Source: Serinus canaria (taxonomy: Eukaryota > Chordata > Aves > Passeriformes > Fringillidae). Taken from it: 64,000 nt of DNA. Positions 1 through 13,700 of the stretch are shown piece by piece. Position 1 is the stretch's first letter. Each line of letters opens with the position of its first letter. The translations under genes were made by a program, and so were the position numbers. The stretch is from the NCBI RefSeq assembly GCF_022539315.1, contig NC_066315.1, forward strand, positions 100,483,990-100,547,989, in the 5' to 3' direction. The notes below the pieces were generated by a model. That model did not search any database. It worked only from the letters and a program-made list of their open reading frames with translations, and was not told the DNA's origin.

Positions 1-499
1 AAACAGTGCAAAAATCTCCTGGTGTAGTTAAATACCTCTTGAAACGATAGCACCAAAGGGAATTAAATACTGCGTATTTCTTACGAGAGTGTTAATTCTT
101 CACTCCTAGACACAAGTCTGAGGGAGGGACATGAAGTAGGGCAAAATAAAAGCATACAAAAGACAAAGTGTCTTACAAGCCATACCAGTCATTGCTCCCA
201 TTCAAAGCGAATGGAAACTGGAAGCTCACTTTCTACTGATAGCTACTATTCTAAATTTCTAAGCAGATGCTGGCCACTCAGGTCCCTCTCTTCTAATGGA
301 TAAATCCAATAACTGAGCAAAAGGATTTTCAGATCTTTTTCTGGTTTTTGGGAGTTCATCTGAACTGCAGGATGCCCCAGGATTGCATTCACTTTTGTTA
401 AAAGGCCATCCACACAGGTTTAAAGCAGCATTTAAATCCAGGCAAGTAATCCACAGACTGCAGACAGCCCTTTTTCAAGAGCAAAGGACATGCAAAATG
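1..499. other. Flank beyond the probable RAB31 3' end
   Basis: The sequence is AT-rich and unique-looking. I see no gene, repeat family or structural RNA in it. Part of it would be UTR if a polyadenylation site beyond position 1 is used. Confidence 0.4.
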
Positions 500-1588
500 G
501 AATCTATTTTGTTCAGCTTTATTGAAACCAGAGATAGTCCCAATTCAGAACCATTTAAAACATTTATTAGCGTTAATCATTGTAGGTTAAATAAAACACA
601 AGAACTACATTTTAGGGGAAAAAATATTATTAGGTATGATACAATTAATATGTAAAACAGAAGGTAAAGTATTAACAGATTGCAGCATCCCATACATGAA
701 GCGAGTGGGTCCAGCCCAATCAAAGCTCTTATATAAACAAATCAGAGGAAGAGTACCTAGCAGGTGATTTTAAACTGGAAATTTATCACTGACTCGGGTT
801 TAAATAATTAAGGCTAGGTTAGTAAAATATATCACTGTAGTGAAACAGTCTGCTGACAGCCAGAATGCTCACACATGTAACCTACCTAGTCACGCTTATT
901 CCCATGTGCCATGAAGGACTAGTGAAGACATGGATGACAAATAGGTTTTTCAGGTATTAATACAGACTCATATTACATTGCAGCACTTTAGATAACACGT
1001 CATACTGTGAGCAAAAATAGTAAGCTTTTTGAGTGTCACTTTATTACTTCTAAGTTCCAATTCCTGAATAGTAATGGCCATTTTTAGATTTCCCAATCTG
1101 CAAGATAAACATTTTCTAGAATATGCCATTTTCATGTACAAGAATGGCAAGTCAGAAATTGTACCTATGCATATCTCTATCTTCTTGCTACCTTTGATCC
1201 ACAACCTTAAGTTCATAAAGGTGAAATGATCATTAACAGAAAAATGTACTTACAGAATACAATGTGTAGTATATGAGAACCAGACATAGCGAAAAAACAC
1301 TACATGTCAGAGGAACAATATAAAACTGTACTTTATATACACACATATATGCAGAGCATATACAAAAACTAGTTCCTTCATAATTTTTTTTAAAACTTGT
1401 TCATGACAAGCCAGAAAAGCAAGTCACCCTCAACTGGACAGTCACAGTCCTGAGTCACAGTGCAAACAAGCTCCACCAAATATCCTTGGCACTACAGCCT
1501 GTGCCTCAGTCCTGCTGCTAGCTCTCTTGAGAAAATCAGTCTTGGACAAATCCAGCACCAGCTGGCTAACCAAGAACTGCAGCATTGA

Positions 1589-1623
<35 letters not shown>

Positions 1624-4600
1624 GAGAAGATCAGTTACACAGGCAGGTGCTCCAGTACAGTAATTCAGCTTTTCACCAGCCATTAGCTACTAAGAGGAAT
1701 TCCAGTTGCTGCTAAAACTTTCAACTCTGAGATTGTCATTTTTCTGACTGTTTATGAAGGGTGGTGGTACTTTCCAAGAAACACAGGGAACCAATGGAAG
1801 CAGAAATCATTAATTTTACATTTTAAATTCACTATTTTTTTAACAAACAATCGCCCCATTTGAAGAGGCTGCACCTTGGCTTTGACAAACAGCAGAGAGG
1901 CAACAATATTGTCAAAAGTGAGCCCTCTGTTCAGAGAAAATGTGAGATGCTCACACAGCACATTGGCCTGTTATTTTTCTTCTGGCTTCAGACTTCCCTA
2001 CTGAAGCGTCCAGTAACCCAAATCTCAAGAACTCATACAAGAAGATTCCTTATTAATTTAATATTTTTCTTGACTAAAAGCAGAATAAAGTGCTTTAGAT
2101 TTGCCCTACCAAAAGTAAAACCTCTTTAGTCATCATTCAAATTTTAAAATCTGTCACAGATCCATTGTAAAAACTTCCAATTTAAAACTATTTTAACATA
2201 TAACTCATAAACCTGTTCTGATTCACATACTGCTCAAAGCCAGCTGTGAGAGCTGATTGTTCAGGACAATATCCCATAAAGATCAGCATCAATTGCCAGT
2301 TCTAATGTAAATTAGAGTATACAAGGTACTCACAAAATTGTCTTACACAGCTTTCAGACATCTCAGTTAGGATTTAGTAAGTTTTGAGATGCCATGGTAG
2401 AAAAAATAAAAATATGTACCAATGATTTACAAAAGCTTAAAAATCAATTATGGATATCTGCTATATATTGAACTAAATTTTATGGCACCTCTAAAAACAT
2501 AGGATCGATCTCATCTTGTTTTCTGGGTAACTGGTCTAGCCTCTTACTGGGTTTTACACAGGAAGAATCAGATCTCTTCCAGCATTGGGTCATGGACCCC
2601 ATAAAATGTATGAACCTGTGATGTTGGTAAGTTTGGTATTTCCTTAGCACTGAAGGCCACATTAAGCTTTTCCCTCCCCAGCCAAGTCAAAGAGCCAGGC
2701 ATCCCTGGCAGACTTGCTTGTACCGGGATGGAATTAAATGTTCCCTAAAGGAGCCCGTCTCCCTCCCCTGCTACCAACAATTATGATTACTGAATTTTCA
2801 CTTAAATAACCCTAGATTATCAGTTAAATAGTTGCTGTAATGAGTCTGAAAACAGAAGGTTTACCCAAAATATCCAAGGCCATATTCAACAATGAGTGTT
2901 TTCAAAGGAGGCTAAAATATAGGAGAAACTACTTATGTGCGAAAAAACAACGCAGTATAGGTTCTCAAATAAAAAGCAGAGGGATATTTCCCACCTAGGC
3001 TACTCCAAACCCTCTGGAGACAAAATGTTCCTGTTCATTTTATCTGGCTCTGTTTCAAGCCCTAACAATTAGTGACATTTTATCTAAGCAATCTCACAAC
3101 CAGCCAATAAGGTCTGGTTTTCTATGTATCAACACGGAAACGACGCTCTAGGCTCCCTGCTCATGATTTATTGTGGAAAGTTATTTTTCTCTTTTGTTTG
3201 TTTTTCATAAGCCCTCCTGAAAATGTGCAGTGGCAATAATTTTCCTCATAAGAGAACAAATTAACGTTATGGAATTCAGGATGGGCTCTGGTTTTGAATA
3301 CAGCATTTCTTACTCTAATTCCTGCTTCCAATGAAATTGATGAAGAAGATAAATTTGGATTTTATCATCTCAGTCACACACATTCATAAAAGACAGAAGT
3401 TGAAAACACATATGGTTTTACATTATTTCTACTTCATAACACTCTATAGGAATTCTTTCCTCCACCGCATTTCCAAGTGCATCATGCTTCAAAGATATTA
3501 CATAGTGTGCCTTCCACACCACATCCCCACACAACTGAGAAGATTACTCCACAAATTCAGGGAATTACATCTGTAAGCAAACATTCACGTTTGTTTTTTA
3601 GATTCCATCCTCTAACCCCAAATAATAACGTGCTCTCTTGTGCAGTTTTTTGTACAGAAATATCATTCTTTGAATCCAAATACCTCTTAGAGCACAGCAG
3701 TGAGACCACAAGGAGTGTGGCACTGTGGCACCCTCTCTTAGAAACCAAGGAATACGCAACTTTGAACACAGACAACTTTGGTCTGGGGCACAGATCTGGA
3801 GGAACCCTGGCAAGCAGTGGATATTAAGCCTGTATTTATGCTCTTTTTACATTTTCGGCAACTATTGAAAACCACACCCTGCACAGGGAATCATTCCACT
3901 CTACGCAACGGCTGCATTTTCACTTCTTTCTAGAGCACACTGGAACTGTATGGGGTCCAGCAGTTTCCTTCTTGACAACTCCTTCTTCCACATACACAGC
4001 ACTTCCTGACACAGATTTTGACTTCCAGTCCACAAAAACTGCATTCACTCATCCTTTGGATCCTTTTATTTCTTCAGTTAGCAAATTCAGTCCACTTCTT
4101 GCTGATGTTTACTGAAAGTAGGAGATGAAGCTGCAGATTTAGAAAAATCATGAAGCAGAGTCCAGCTAAAAAGATGGCAGAGAAGCTGTAAGCCAAAATT
4201 CAGGTTTTATGGGATTTTTTCACCCTATTATTACAGAGAAAACTCTAAAAACATGCCAAGTCCACTTTGCAAATGTAAGAAGATAGGTTTTTGCAGCAAA
4301 CCTAAATTTTATTTTTAAAATGATCTTTTTATTTAAAAAAAACCCAAAAACCAAACAGTCACTGGTTCAAACAGAGAATCGGAGTACTTTGACATTGTAA
4401 TTTTGACAGGATATTAGAGAGGATTTTCCAACTGGGTTTTGCAAAATCCCTTTGAAGTAAAGCCTTCTGCTTCTGGTCCTGGCGTTATTGCTCATGGGAA
4501 GTATTGAAATTACTGCTTTCAAGATAAGGAGCCACGTCACTGAGATCACAAAGTCCTTTCTCAGTGGAAAAAAAAAAAAAAGCAAATGGTGCTGTTTTTC

Positions 4601-4627
4601 AAGTAAATCTAAAAAGATCAAGTTGGG
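500..4627 (-). other. RAB31: Probable RAB31 3' UTR and polyadenylation region
   Basis: This region directly follows the stop codon and has no coding signal or recognisable interspersed repeat. AATAAA hexamers on the minus strand occur at 4328-4333, 4308-4313, 4065-4070, 3167-3172, 1040-1045, 563-568 and 518-523. The last pair is followed by a T-rich stretch, so a 3' end near 495-505 is plausible, giving a UTR of about 4.1 kb. Mammalian RAB31 also has a long UTR (several kb, from memory). The true end or ends cannot be fixed from sequence alone. Confidence 0.5.
1588..1623. repeat. (ATT)n trinucleotide microsatellite
   Basis: About eleven uninterrupted ATT units occur here. They lie inside the probable RAB31 3' UTR, where the transcript would carry AAU repeats. 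The run of isoleucines predicted from the plus strand is an artefact of this repeat. Confidence 0.95.
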
Positions 4628-4725
4628 TCAGCAGCACCGCCTACCCGTCTGTGAAGTCTGCCTTCCAAGTTTGATTGCTCCATTGTTACTGTTTTCATGA
4701 GGATCTAAGGGTGGGATTTGCTGAC
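4628..4725 (-). CDS. RAB31: RAB31 terminal coding exon 7 (hypervariable tail, CC end)
   Basis: It completes Ser164 and encodes [18 protein letters not shown] and then [13 protein letters not shown] and stop TGA (4628-4630). The acceptor TTTCAG lies at 4726-4731. The PPLDPHEN run matches the RAB31 C-terminal linker. The stretch before RRCC is the Rab hypervariable domain, which helps membrane targeting, and the two final cysteines are the lipidation sites. No other sequence downstream of exon 6 completes the frame this way. The exon is short and easily missed by simple ORF finding. Confidence 0.94.
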
Positions 4726-7700
4726 CTGAAACACATGAGGAGACATGAATTGAATTTTCTTGATGTAAGAACAACACACCATGCAGGTAACAGTTAGAAT
4801 TTAGCTTGCCGAAGAATTACATCTGTGAAATTTTACAAGAAAACAACTATACCTTGAATATTTTCCCTTGTATCCTGTTCATGAAAAAAATTTCACAGTA
4901 AAAAGAACACATGAAATATGACTATTGAGAAGACATGAAGTACACTGAAATTTTATTATCCATGAATTTTTTTAATAGTTATCTTACTGATCTCCTTACA
5001 ACTTAAAAAGAGAAAATTCTCATCTTTCTCCTAGTTCCACCTAAATGTGAATGGTGCAAGTTTAAAGAGATTGTGTCTGACCTAAATCAGTATGACATTT
5101 AGTCCTAGAACACTGGAGTTTTACAAAGCACTGTAACTAAACACGTGGTGCCTACAATTGACAAAGAAAACCAAATCTGTTCTTTTCATAGAACCCCTTC
5201 CTCTTTTGTAGGCGTACACACGTCTTTCCAGTTGACAGCTTTGATTACCTAACATCAGCATTACCCCTTCCCCTGCAAACTCTTCTGATTTTTTAATCAT
5301 CTTATGGAGTAATTATTTAGAGTGTTTGAAAGAATTTCAGCCATTACAGGAGAGCCAGAGATCTCTCCTGGGGCAGAAGGGCACTGCTCCAACTCTCTCC
5401 CCTATGTGCCCTTCTAGTACTGCTGCATCTTTTGTCTAACTGGCTTCCTATTAGTGGAAAACATACAATGTGCTTAATAAGAAGAATAATAAATGGAAAA
5501 AAAAAATTCTCCCAGGTCCAGTCCATCCTGTGTCTCTCTTTTTCTCTCTAGTGTGCATCTGGCTTTTGCATTAAAACCTTGTGTGAGCTCTCCATCAGTA
5601 CCTTGAGATTTTACAGTCATGGTAATGTACTTTCCCATCACTTTGTGGATTCCCTAAAAATTTTTTTCTGAAGCTGAATCCATTTTTATTAATTATTCCT
5701 GGGTTTACCATTACCCATGTTAAATAACATGAGCTAAAATATTTAACATTTGTTTCTTATAGATATAACATTTGTTTCTTATATTTGTTTCTTATTTCTC
5801 CACTTTCAGAGAACACAGAGTTCTTGTGAACAGATCATCATAATCCAGGTAGATTTTACAGCTTAGATTTCCCCATCCTTTGCTTCAGTTATTCACAGTT
5901 CTTTCTTACCAAACGTTCTATGAATTATGTACCTATGCTGAAGCCTGAGTCCTACAAATTATTTGGGGGAGTGGTTATGGGTGGGTGAGTTAAAAGCATT
6001 CAGGCAAAATCCAATCCCAATGAAATCAAACAGCAAAATTTGATCTGTAAAACTTGTCCTTAAATTACTTTTAGCGAAGATTCAAATTTTCTCTTATTCA
6101 GTTAGGTCTGCACAGGTATGCTGTACAAGAAAAGTGTGACTTTTAAAGCAGATAATTTTGTGTATTTGTACAACTGAATGAGAAAAGGAAACATCCTCAC
6201 ATTACTAAGGTAAAGATACTGTATCTGGTCCAACAGAGTGAAAAATGTGTATCTTGAGGGCCAAAGCATGTATAAGCACTGACATTACAAGGCTGAGCTC
6301 TCTTTGGGTCACTAAAATATCAACCTCACATCCTGCTTAACATTCTGTTCAGACTTCATATTTGTAAAGGAAAATAAAAAGCAGAATAGGTGGTTATAGA
6401 TACAGCTACAATAGAATCTATAGAATCAACAGCACTAATGCATGTAACTATATCTATAACCAGAATAGGTGGTTATAGATCCAGCTGTTACATGCATTAG
6501 TGCTGTTGGCTTTGTTGGAGACAAAGAGAATCCACTAATTCTTAAAACTCTAGAGAGTATGAAGAAGATGGCATCTGTGAGAGGCTTTCCAAGAAGGCAA
6601 TGCTGTCGTCATAGAGACCTGCAGGGAACTTCTGCATTAGGTACCTAACACTTCCCAAGGGCTTTCAGCTCAGTCCCAGCAAAATAAAACTCTGTTAATC
6701 TGACCCAGACAGAGCATGATGTAGCTAAAAAACCTGGAATCTACAGCTATGGCTTCCATAAATAACTTGCCATTAAGCAAATACCTGCAAACGTTTGTTC
6801 TTCTAATAGTAACTTTGGAAGAGGAGAGCTTTAATGTGCAAACTTTCATTTTAGAAATGAAAGCCTTTCATTTTAGAAATGCATTAAACAAAGACATTAA
6901 CTATATTTGGTTTTCATTCAGCTTTTCATAGTTCCTATGAGTTTAAAATTTTTTCTACAGTACTCCTGATGTGTATGTCAAGAAGCAGGCAAACTTATCT
7001 TTGGAGCAAAAACCTTGCAGGCTTCAAGGTCAGCAAGCAGTTTGTCCAGTTCAGACCAGGACATAATATATGTTGCTAAGAATCACCCAGATTTAAGTAG
7101 TTTCTCAGAACAACAAGACCCACATAGATAACAACAATAAATAATTAAGACAAAAAATCTCTAGACCTATTTGCTGTTTAGTTATTCTTGAACTTAAGTA
7201 CCGTTTGTCAGGAACTAGCCATGTTTTCTGCTGTTTTGATACCACTACCCCCTCCTTGAACTCAATGTAAGGAAATAAATGTTTAAATAGTTTAAAATTT
7301 TACTTTATTCAAGTCTGAGAATATTTTTTCAGTAGGTGATTCTTGCCTCACTTATTACTTTTCTTATTACCAGAATTATTAAACCATGAAGTTAAACCAT
7401 TTTAGTTTTAGTAACAAGACATCCCTGCTCAAGCAGCTTTTACCATGACAGGAATAAGTATCTTGGAGCATAAAAAACTCAGACTAACACCTGAGAACCA
7501 GCTCCATGGCAAATGATACAGTGATTTTTCATCAGGCATCAGGGAAAGTGAATAAAAAATCAGTCAGAAATCTGTCTATCTTTCCTTAGGCTTCCCTGAC
7601 AGTAGGCACTGTAACAGAGAAAGGCCTAAGCAGCAGCAGAACACTAAGGATGAGGAGTGAAATGCTGATCCTGCACCTACACTTCCTGCTTCTAACCCAG

Positions 7701-10700
7701 CTCAATCACTATTGCCACCTAAAAGCACTGTGATCATCTCATCTTGTCATTCAGCTCCTGATAAATATGGCATCAATATTGCTGACACCACCTCAAATAT
7801 AGCTGGCACTGAGTCAAGATCAACGGAGGTCACAAACTGAATTAATTTGGGAAAGTGTATACTCGTTTAAAATTTGCATCTCACTGGCATCCATAGTCTC
7901 TGTTCCAGACTAATAAAAATATCCCAGTATTGAATACCATAAATTAAAAATGCTGTAGGTTAATTCTTTCATGCAGTTTATGTCAGAAAGAAGTAGCAGC
8001 AGTGCTCTGACGTCCAGCCCTGCAATTCTCATGCTGAAGAAATAAAAACATTAAGGCAATTCCTCTTCAAACTGAGGACTGCTTGGTAAAGATAGAGTCA
8101 GCTTAAAAGCACCATCAGAGATTGAACTCCTAGAATGACAGAATGGCTTGGGTTGGAATGGCCCTTAAAATCAGGGGGGTTCTAACCCCCCTGCCCTGGG
8201 AAGGGATGTCACTCACCAGATCAGAGTGCTCAGGGCACCTGGCCTTGAGCACTTCCAGGGATGGGGTATCCACACCCTCTCAGGACAACCTGTTCTCATC
8301 TCTTGCTTAACTTAAGATGACAAACTAGACCGCAAATAGTCTTCACCCTGTTTTGAAGAGCAGGACACAACTTGCCAGCTTGCCAAAGATCACCAGGAGT
8401 GTGTTTTAGGATTCCAGAAATAGTTATTCTCAGAGAATGCATGCACATTTATCTAAGAATTCTCCAGCTGAAGAGAATCAGCTGGATTCTCTGGTGAAAC
8501 AAGGAACTTGGGGATAAAATACTACTGAGATGGTATGAAAGTTCCATATGGTTCCTATTGCTGATATTCCTACAGAGTAAGTTGCTGACTACAATTTAAA
8601 ATTTGATTTTGCACTATTAATAGGACTATATATTTCAATTTTATTTCACTAAGGTTGAGACCATGTTTCACAGATTTTGTGCAACAAAACTGTTTGTAAC
8701 CATCCACCTCTGCACATTCCTGAAGAGGTCTTGGTGTCCTCCATTCTCTCATTCCAGTAAACACTGGTGTGTAAAATAGTAAGTCACAAGAGACTGCTCA
8801 AATGTAGGGTTACAGAAATTGTCTGAAGTGAATCATCCAGATTAACAGATGAAAAGCATTAAAGCAATTGCATCTCCTCCTTTCTGGCATGTTTGAGTCG
8901 GGCTGAGGCAGTCCAGGATGAAGGTCAGAGTCTTCTCCAAAACCTGGGAGAGTTCCAACTCCTGCTACTGAATCTGAGGTTTGTTAAGGGATTAATCAGC
9001 ACTGTGGGCGTTGCTGTTCTAAGAGTGCCAGAGGCAAAGAGATTGGGAAATGAGAGGGTGGAACAAGAGATAAACAAAATGGGAATGAAGAAAAATGAAA
9101 ATTGGAGCAGAGAAGCAAGAGAGACAGCAGGGACTGGGTAGCAGCTCAGCGAGCAGAACTTGAAGAAAGACAGACAGGGAGTGCTCTAGTGCAGCTGAAG
9201 CAGAAGGCATCATGAAAGTAATAAAAGCTGCTCTCTTTATTCCTTTTTGAATGTGATGCTCCAGTTGGAAGCTGTGAAATTCACTAGCTCAAAAAATCAG
9301 GCTTGGAGCTGAGCTTTTTGCTCTTGTTTGGGTTTTTAAACATGAAACTTCATTGACCTGTAAAAGACTGCATGAAAGGAAAGGTTGGGATCAGCCCTAA
9401 AGCTGACCATAAGGCTCAGTAAAAAACCTGCAACAGTTACCATGATGGGACAAACACAACAATGCATCAACAGATGACTCATTTACTGTGGAAACAGATG
9501 TGTTGTGATCAACCTGAGCTGGCGCATCCAGATGATAAAGTTAAGTCCCAAGGACTTGCAGAATCACAGAACATGCTGAGTTGGAAGGGACCCACAAGAA
9601 TGAGCAAGTCCAACTCCTAGCCCTACACAGGATACCCCAAGAGTCACACCATGTGTTTGACAGCATTGTCCAAACGCTTCTTGAATTCTGTCAGGCTGGT
9701 GCTGTGACCATTTCTCTGGGGAGCCTATTCCAGTGCCCAAGCACTCTCTATGTGAAGAATCTTTTCCTAATATCCAACCTAAACCTCCCCAGACACAACT
9801 TCAGGCCATTCAAGATAGCAGAGTCCTGCTATCTAACACAACAACAATTACTCTAAGGAGAAGAAGCAATCAGAGTCCTGTGCAGTGGCTTTCTCTGCCT
9901 TTCTTTCCATCTTCCTGAAAATCATCTACCAGGTAATTTTTAGGGGGCTGGAGGAAGGTGAAATACATTTCACTCTGCCCCAGAGAAGCAACCTGACACC
10001 TGTCAGAGCTCAGGTGAGCTTTTCTAATGGTTCACCTGAGAAAAGGTTAACTTCTTCAAGCAGTGGTACAACAGCTACACAATGCCCAGAACCACCTACT
10101 CAAATTGTATCACAGCAAGATGAGCCCCTGCAAACCTCATTAATAAAAACCAGCCACCTGTGAAGACACAGCAGAGCAAAACAGGCACATCTGATCCAAC
10201 AGTTTTAGCAGTTTTCTGCACCTGAAGTCCTACTTCATATCTCCCCCAATTCTTTCATGCTCTGAAACCTATTTCAGTGGTATTTTAGAAGTTTCTCACA
10301 AGAATTATAAAGCTTGGCTCACTAGTCTGTCTCTTGTTTTTTCCCCCTGCCCTCCATACTTATACTGATATTAAGATTTCCCCAATCGACTGTTCACTCA
10401 TGTTGTAAGTTTTCATGCAAGGGAACACAACAAACAAAATTTATTGTCTAAGTAAACACAGGTAAGTGGCAATTATTTTAATACTCCTAATAGCATATCT
10501 AACAGCATCTCCGTGCAGGAAAATAAAGCCTTTGGTTTGGTTTGGTTTGATCTAAAGCAAAAATATAGACTGCTGACACAAGTTCTTTGTAGGGAAAGCA
10601 GCAATACAAATATGTTTTGCTCATTTAATTGAAATCTCCAGAAAAAAACCCAAACAAATATTTAAATCTTGCATGTATCAAAGTAAACAACAGTATTCCT

Positions 10701-13700
10701 AATTACTTAATTACTAAGATCCAACCTTGACTCAAGGTCCTGCTGTAATTAACTTTGGGCTATGTCAGTTTATTTCCTACTGTTTTAAGTTGAAGTGCTC
10801 TCCTTGAAGAGGAGTCCAGTACCTCACATGTTTAACTTTAGAATAGTCCAAAGGTCATTAAGTTTTGCTCCATTCACTGAGGTCTGAAAGCAGGAGGAGA
10901 ACTAATCCTGAAACACAGGGAACATAAACTGTAAAGAATATAATCTCAAATATTAGTTTGGACAATGTTTCTTCCATCCTTTCACATGCTGTATAAAAAT
11001 TCAATTATGAGTTTGGACTACCTTAAAATTGGTATTTGTCAAATTTCTTTGTAACCTAAATGTACTTTCTTTTCTTAAAATATCTTTCATAGACCTCTTC
11101 AAAGTACTTCACAAATATCTGCAAATCAGCAGGTAAAAGGATGAAAACTACCACACTAATCACTCACAAAGCTTGAAGACTGTCTATCTGCATTTCCACC
11201 CATCCAAGCCCATCTGAGTCAGTGTAAACATTGAGTGTCTGCTGGAAAGGATTCTTTACCCATTCCACAGGTATTTCATACCTTCCACTTTAGCTTGTCC
11301 AGCATACAACTGGTTAAAGTGTAAACTCTAGAGATCGAGTTTGATTTGGTTTTTTTAATCTCCCAGTATTTCTAGGAAACAAGTATTTGGGTTACATTAA
11401 ATATTCAATATATGAGCTGCTGGCAAGGCATCAGAAAATCAATAGCTTCATACATTTATAACTGAGCATTTACCACATGAAAGGTTGAATCCCAAGACAG
11501 AAACTGCTCTAATTAGGAAACCTCATCTAGGAAGAATGTTCTTATCTGGATTTTAAACATCAGCCTTCTCTCCTTCTCATAGTATGAACATCAGTAAGAG
11601 TGAGCATGCTAACCCCTCTTTGCACAGTCTCCACAGAGTGTTCTGATAATGCTCTTCCCACTTCCTTCCCACCCTCAACAGAGGATGCTGAAATGATTCA
11701 ATCTCGCCCCCTTTGGTAGCACACTGAACTCAAACTTTTGTTGGATGGGGCCTTGAGCAACCTGATCTACTAGGTGGCATCCTTGCTTGTGGTAGGGAGC
11801 TGAACTAGGTGATCTTTAAGGTCACTTCCAACCCAAACCATTCTATTGTCCTATGATTTGCCAGACTTCAAAGAAAATACCCCATGGCCATAATGTTTGT
11901 TTTGCTCAAGCCCATGTTTATTTTATGTTTCACTTAGCTAGATATTCTTCAGCAGCTTGCTTGTCCCAGGGCCCGCTCCCGTCCGGAGCTGCTGGTGCAG
12001 CCGGGCATTAACCGGGGAGCCACAGGCTCGGCTCGGCCGCGCACCCAGGGCGGCTCTTACGTAACCTGCTCTTTCATATCTGGGCCACCTTCATGCTGAG
12101 GTAGCAGGGAACACACACAGGCTGGAGAGAAACAGCTGGGTGTGTACCAGATTTGAGTAAGGCAACTAAGGCTTATTTGAGCTGGTAAATGAACAGGTGT
12201 CTGAGAATTGCAAGGGTATGATTGCCACTAAATGATAGTACACACTGGGGAGCTTGTTTAGTCTTTGAAAACAAGCCAGGCACAAGCAAAAGTCAGTGGG
12301 TTAAAGTCCCACAAACATGAAGGGGCAATACAGAACTGGTATGACCCCCTGCACAGGCACAACTTTATTATACTGCTATTGTATAATACATTCCTGGCAT
12401 TTTTGCTGCTGCCAAAAAACTGGCGACAAGGAGCCACTGTGCCTATGATTCTTTTAAGACTGGGAATAAAAAGTTAATAACATTTGTTCCTATAGAAACT
12501 CAGCTATTAAAAAATAACTACTGGAACAAATTAAAGAAACTCTGAACTGTTAAGCCCTTTTTATGTCAGAAACCTTTAAAGAAAGACATTGAGAAAAATC
12601 TACCTCCAGTGAGGAATATACAACTATATATATTAAAAATATTCATTTCATGTTGACAGAGACATAAATCAGTCACATGATATTTCACAATCACAGCAAG
12701 CCTTCAGCAAGGCACTGCTAAACAAACCCAGGCTAAATGCAGTGGCTTACCATTTGAAATCCCATGGGTACAAGAGAACCCAGGAGCTGCAGCCCATTAC
12801 TCAGTGCAAACTCCCAGCTCAGAGAACACTGACTTTGCTGACTCTCCTGCTCAGTCTATCTCCTCACCCTTATTTGCCCAAGCACAGCGACTGCAGAGTA
12901 CCTCTCCTGCCAAATTTGACCCATCTTCAAAAAAATCAGAAACTTGTACTGATTCTAGTCTCTCACATCTTGTATTTTCTTGAGACAAATTAAGGATGAT
13001 AGATCTGTGCTGAGACTGTGCTATGAAGATATCCCTCTAAGCAGCCAAATTCTCAAATTGTGAGAGAAACTTATTTTAAAAAATCTTTTAAGCACAGTAT
13101 AATATAATAACCTTAGAAATGAGGCGATCTTTATATAATCTCTGTTATTTTTCCAAGATTTATCTGGCTGTCAACAAAACATACCAGTTCCCCTTTTTTT
13201 CTTTATGCCTTCTTTCTATCATTATGAGTATACATTTTTTCCATCATACTATTTCACTCCATTCACAACATTGTCTCTGGAAAGAGACAGTTGTTAGACA
13301 TCTCAGGAAGGAAAAATTTTTATGTTAAAATGCCCCTGGGAAATTAAAAGAATAGGCAAGAAGGAGGTAAATTCTTTAGCTAAAATAAAATGGAGTCTAC
13401 CCTTTGGGCTGCTTAGGCTATCAATTTCAAGGAGGATTTAATAGAGAAATTCTCCACACATGATGGAATACCCTTCCAAATCTAGACTATAAAATAGGTA
13501 ACACATACAGTCTACCTGCAAAGTCCAAGGTAAACAGAAATTGCTGCTTCCTTGTTCAGAGGCCAGGGAGCTGCACAGTGCCCTTCATGAGCAACACAGG
13601 GAGAAGGGCAGGAGCTCTCAGGCAACATGAAAGCAAAACTAAAGCTGCAGAGTGACTTTTAGGGCATCACACAAACAAAATTATCCAACAGAGTAGGAGA

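Noticed and set aside
1527..1715. An apparent isoleucine-rich peptide
   Set aside because: It is the translation of an (ATT)n microsatellite.
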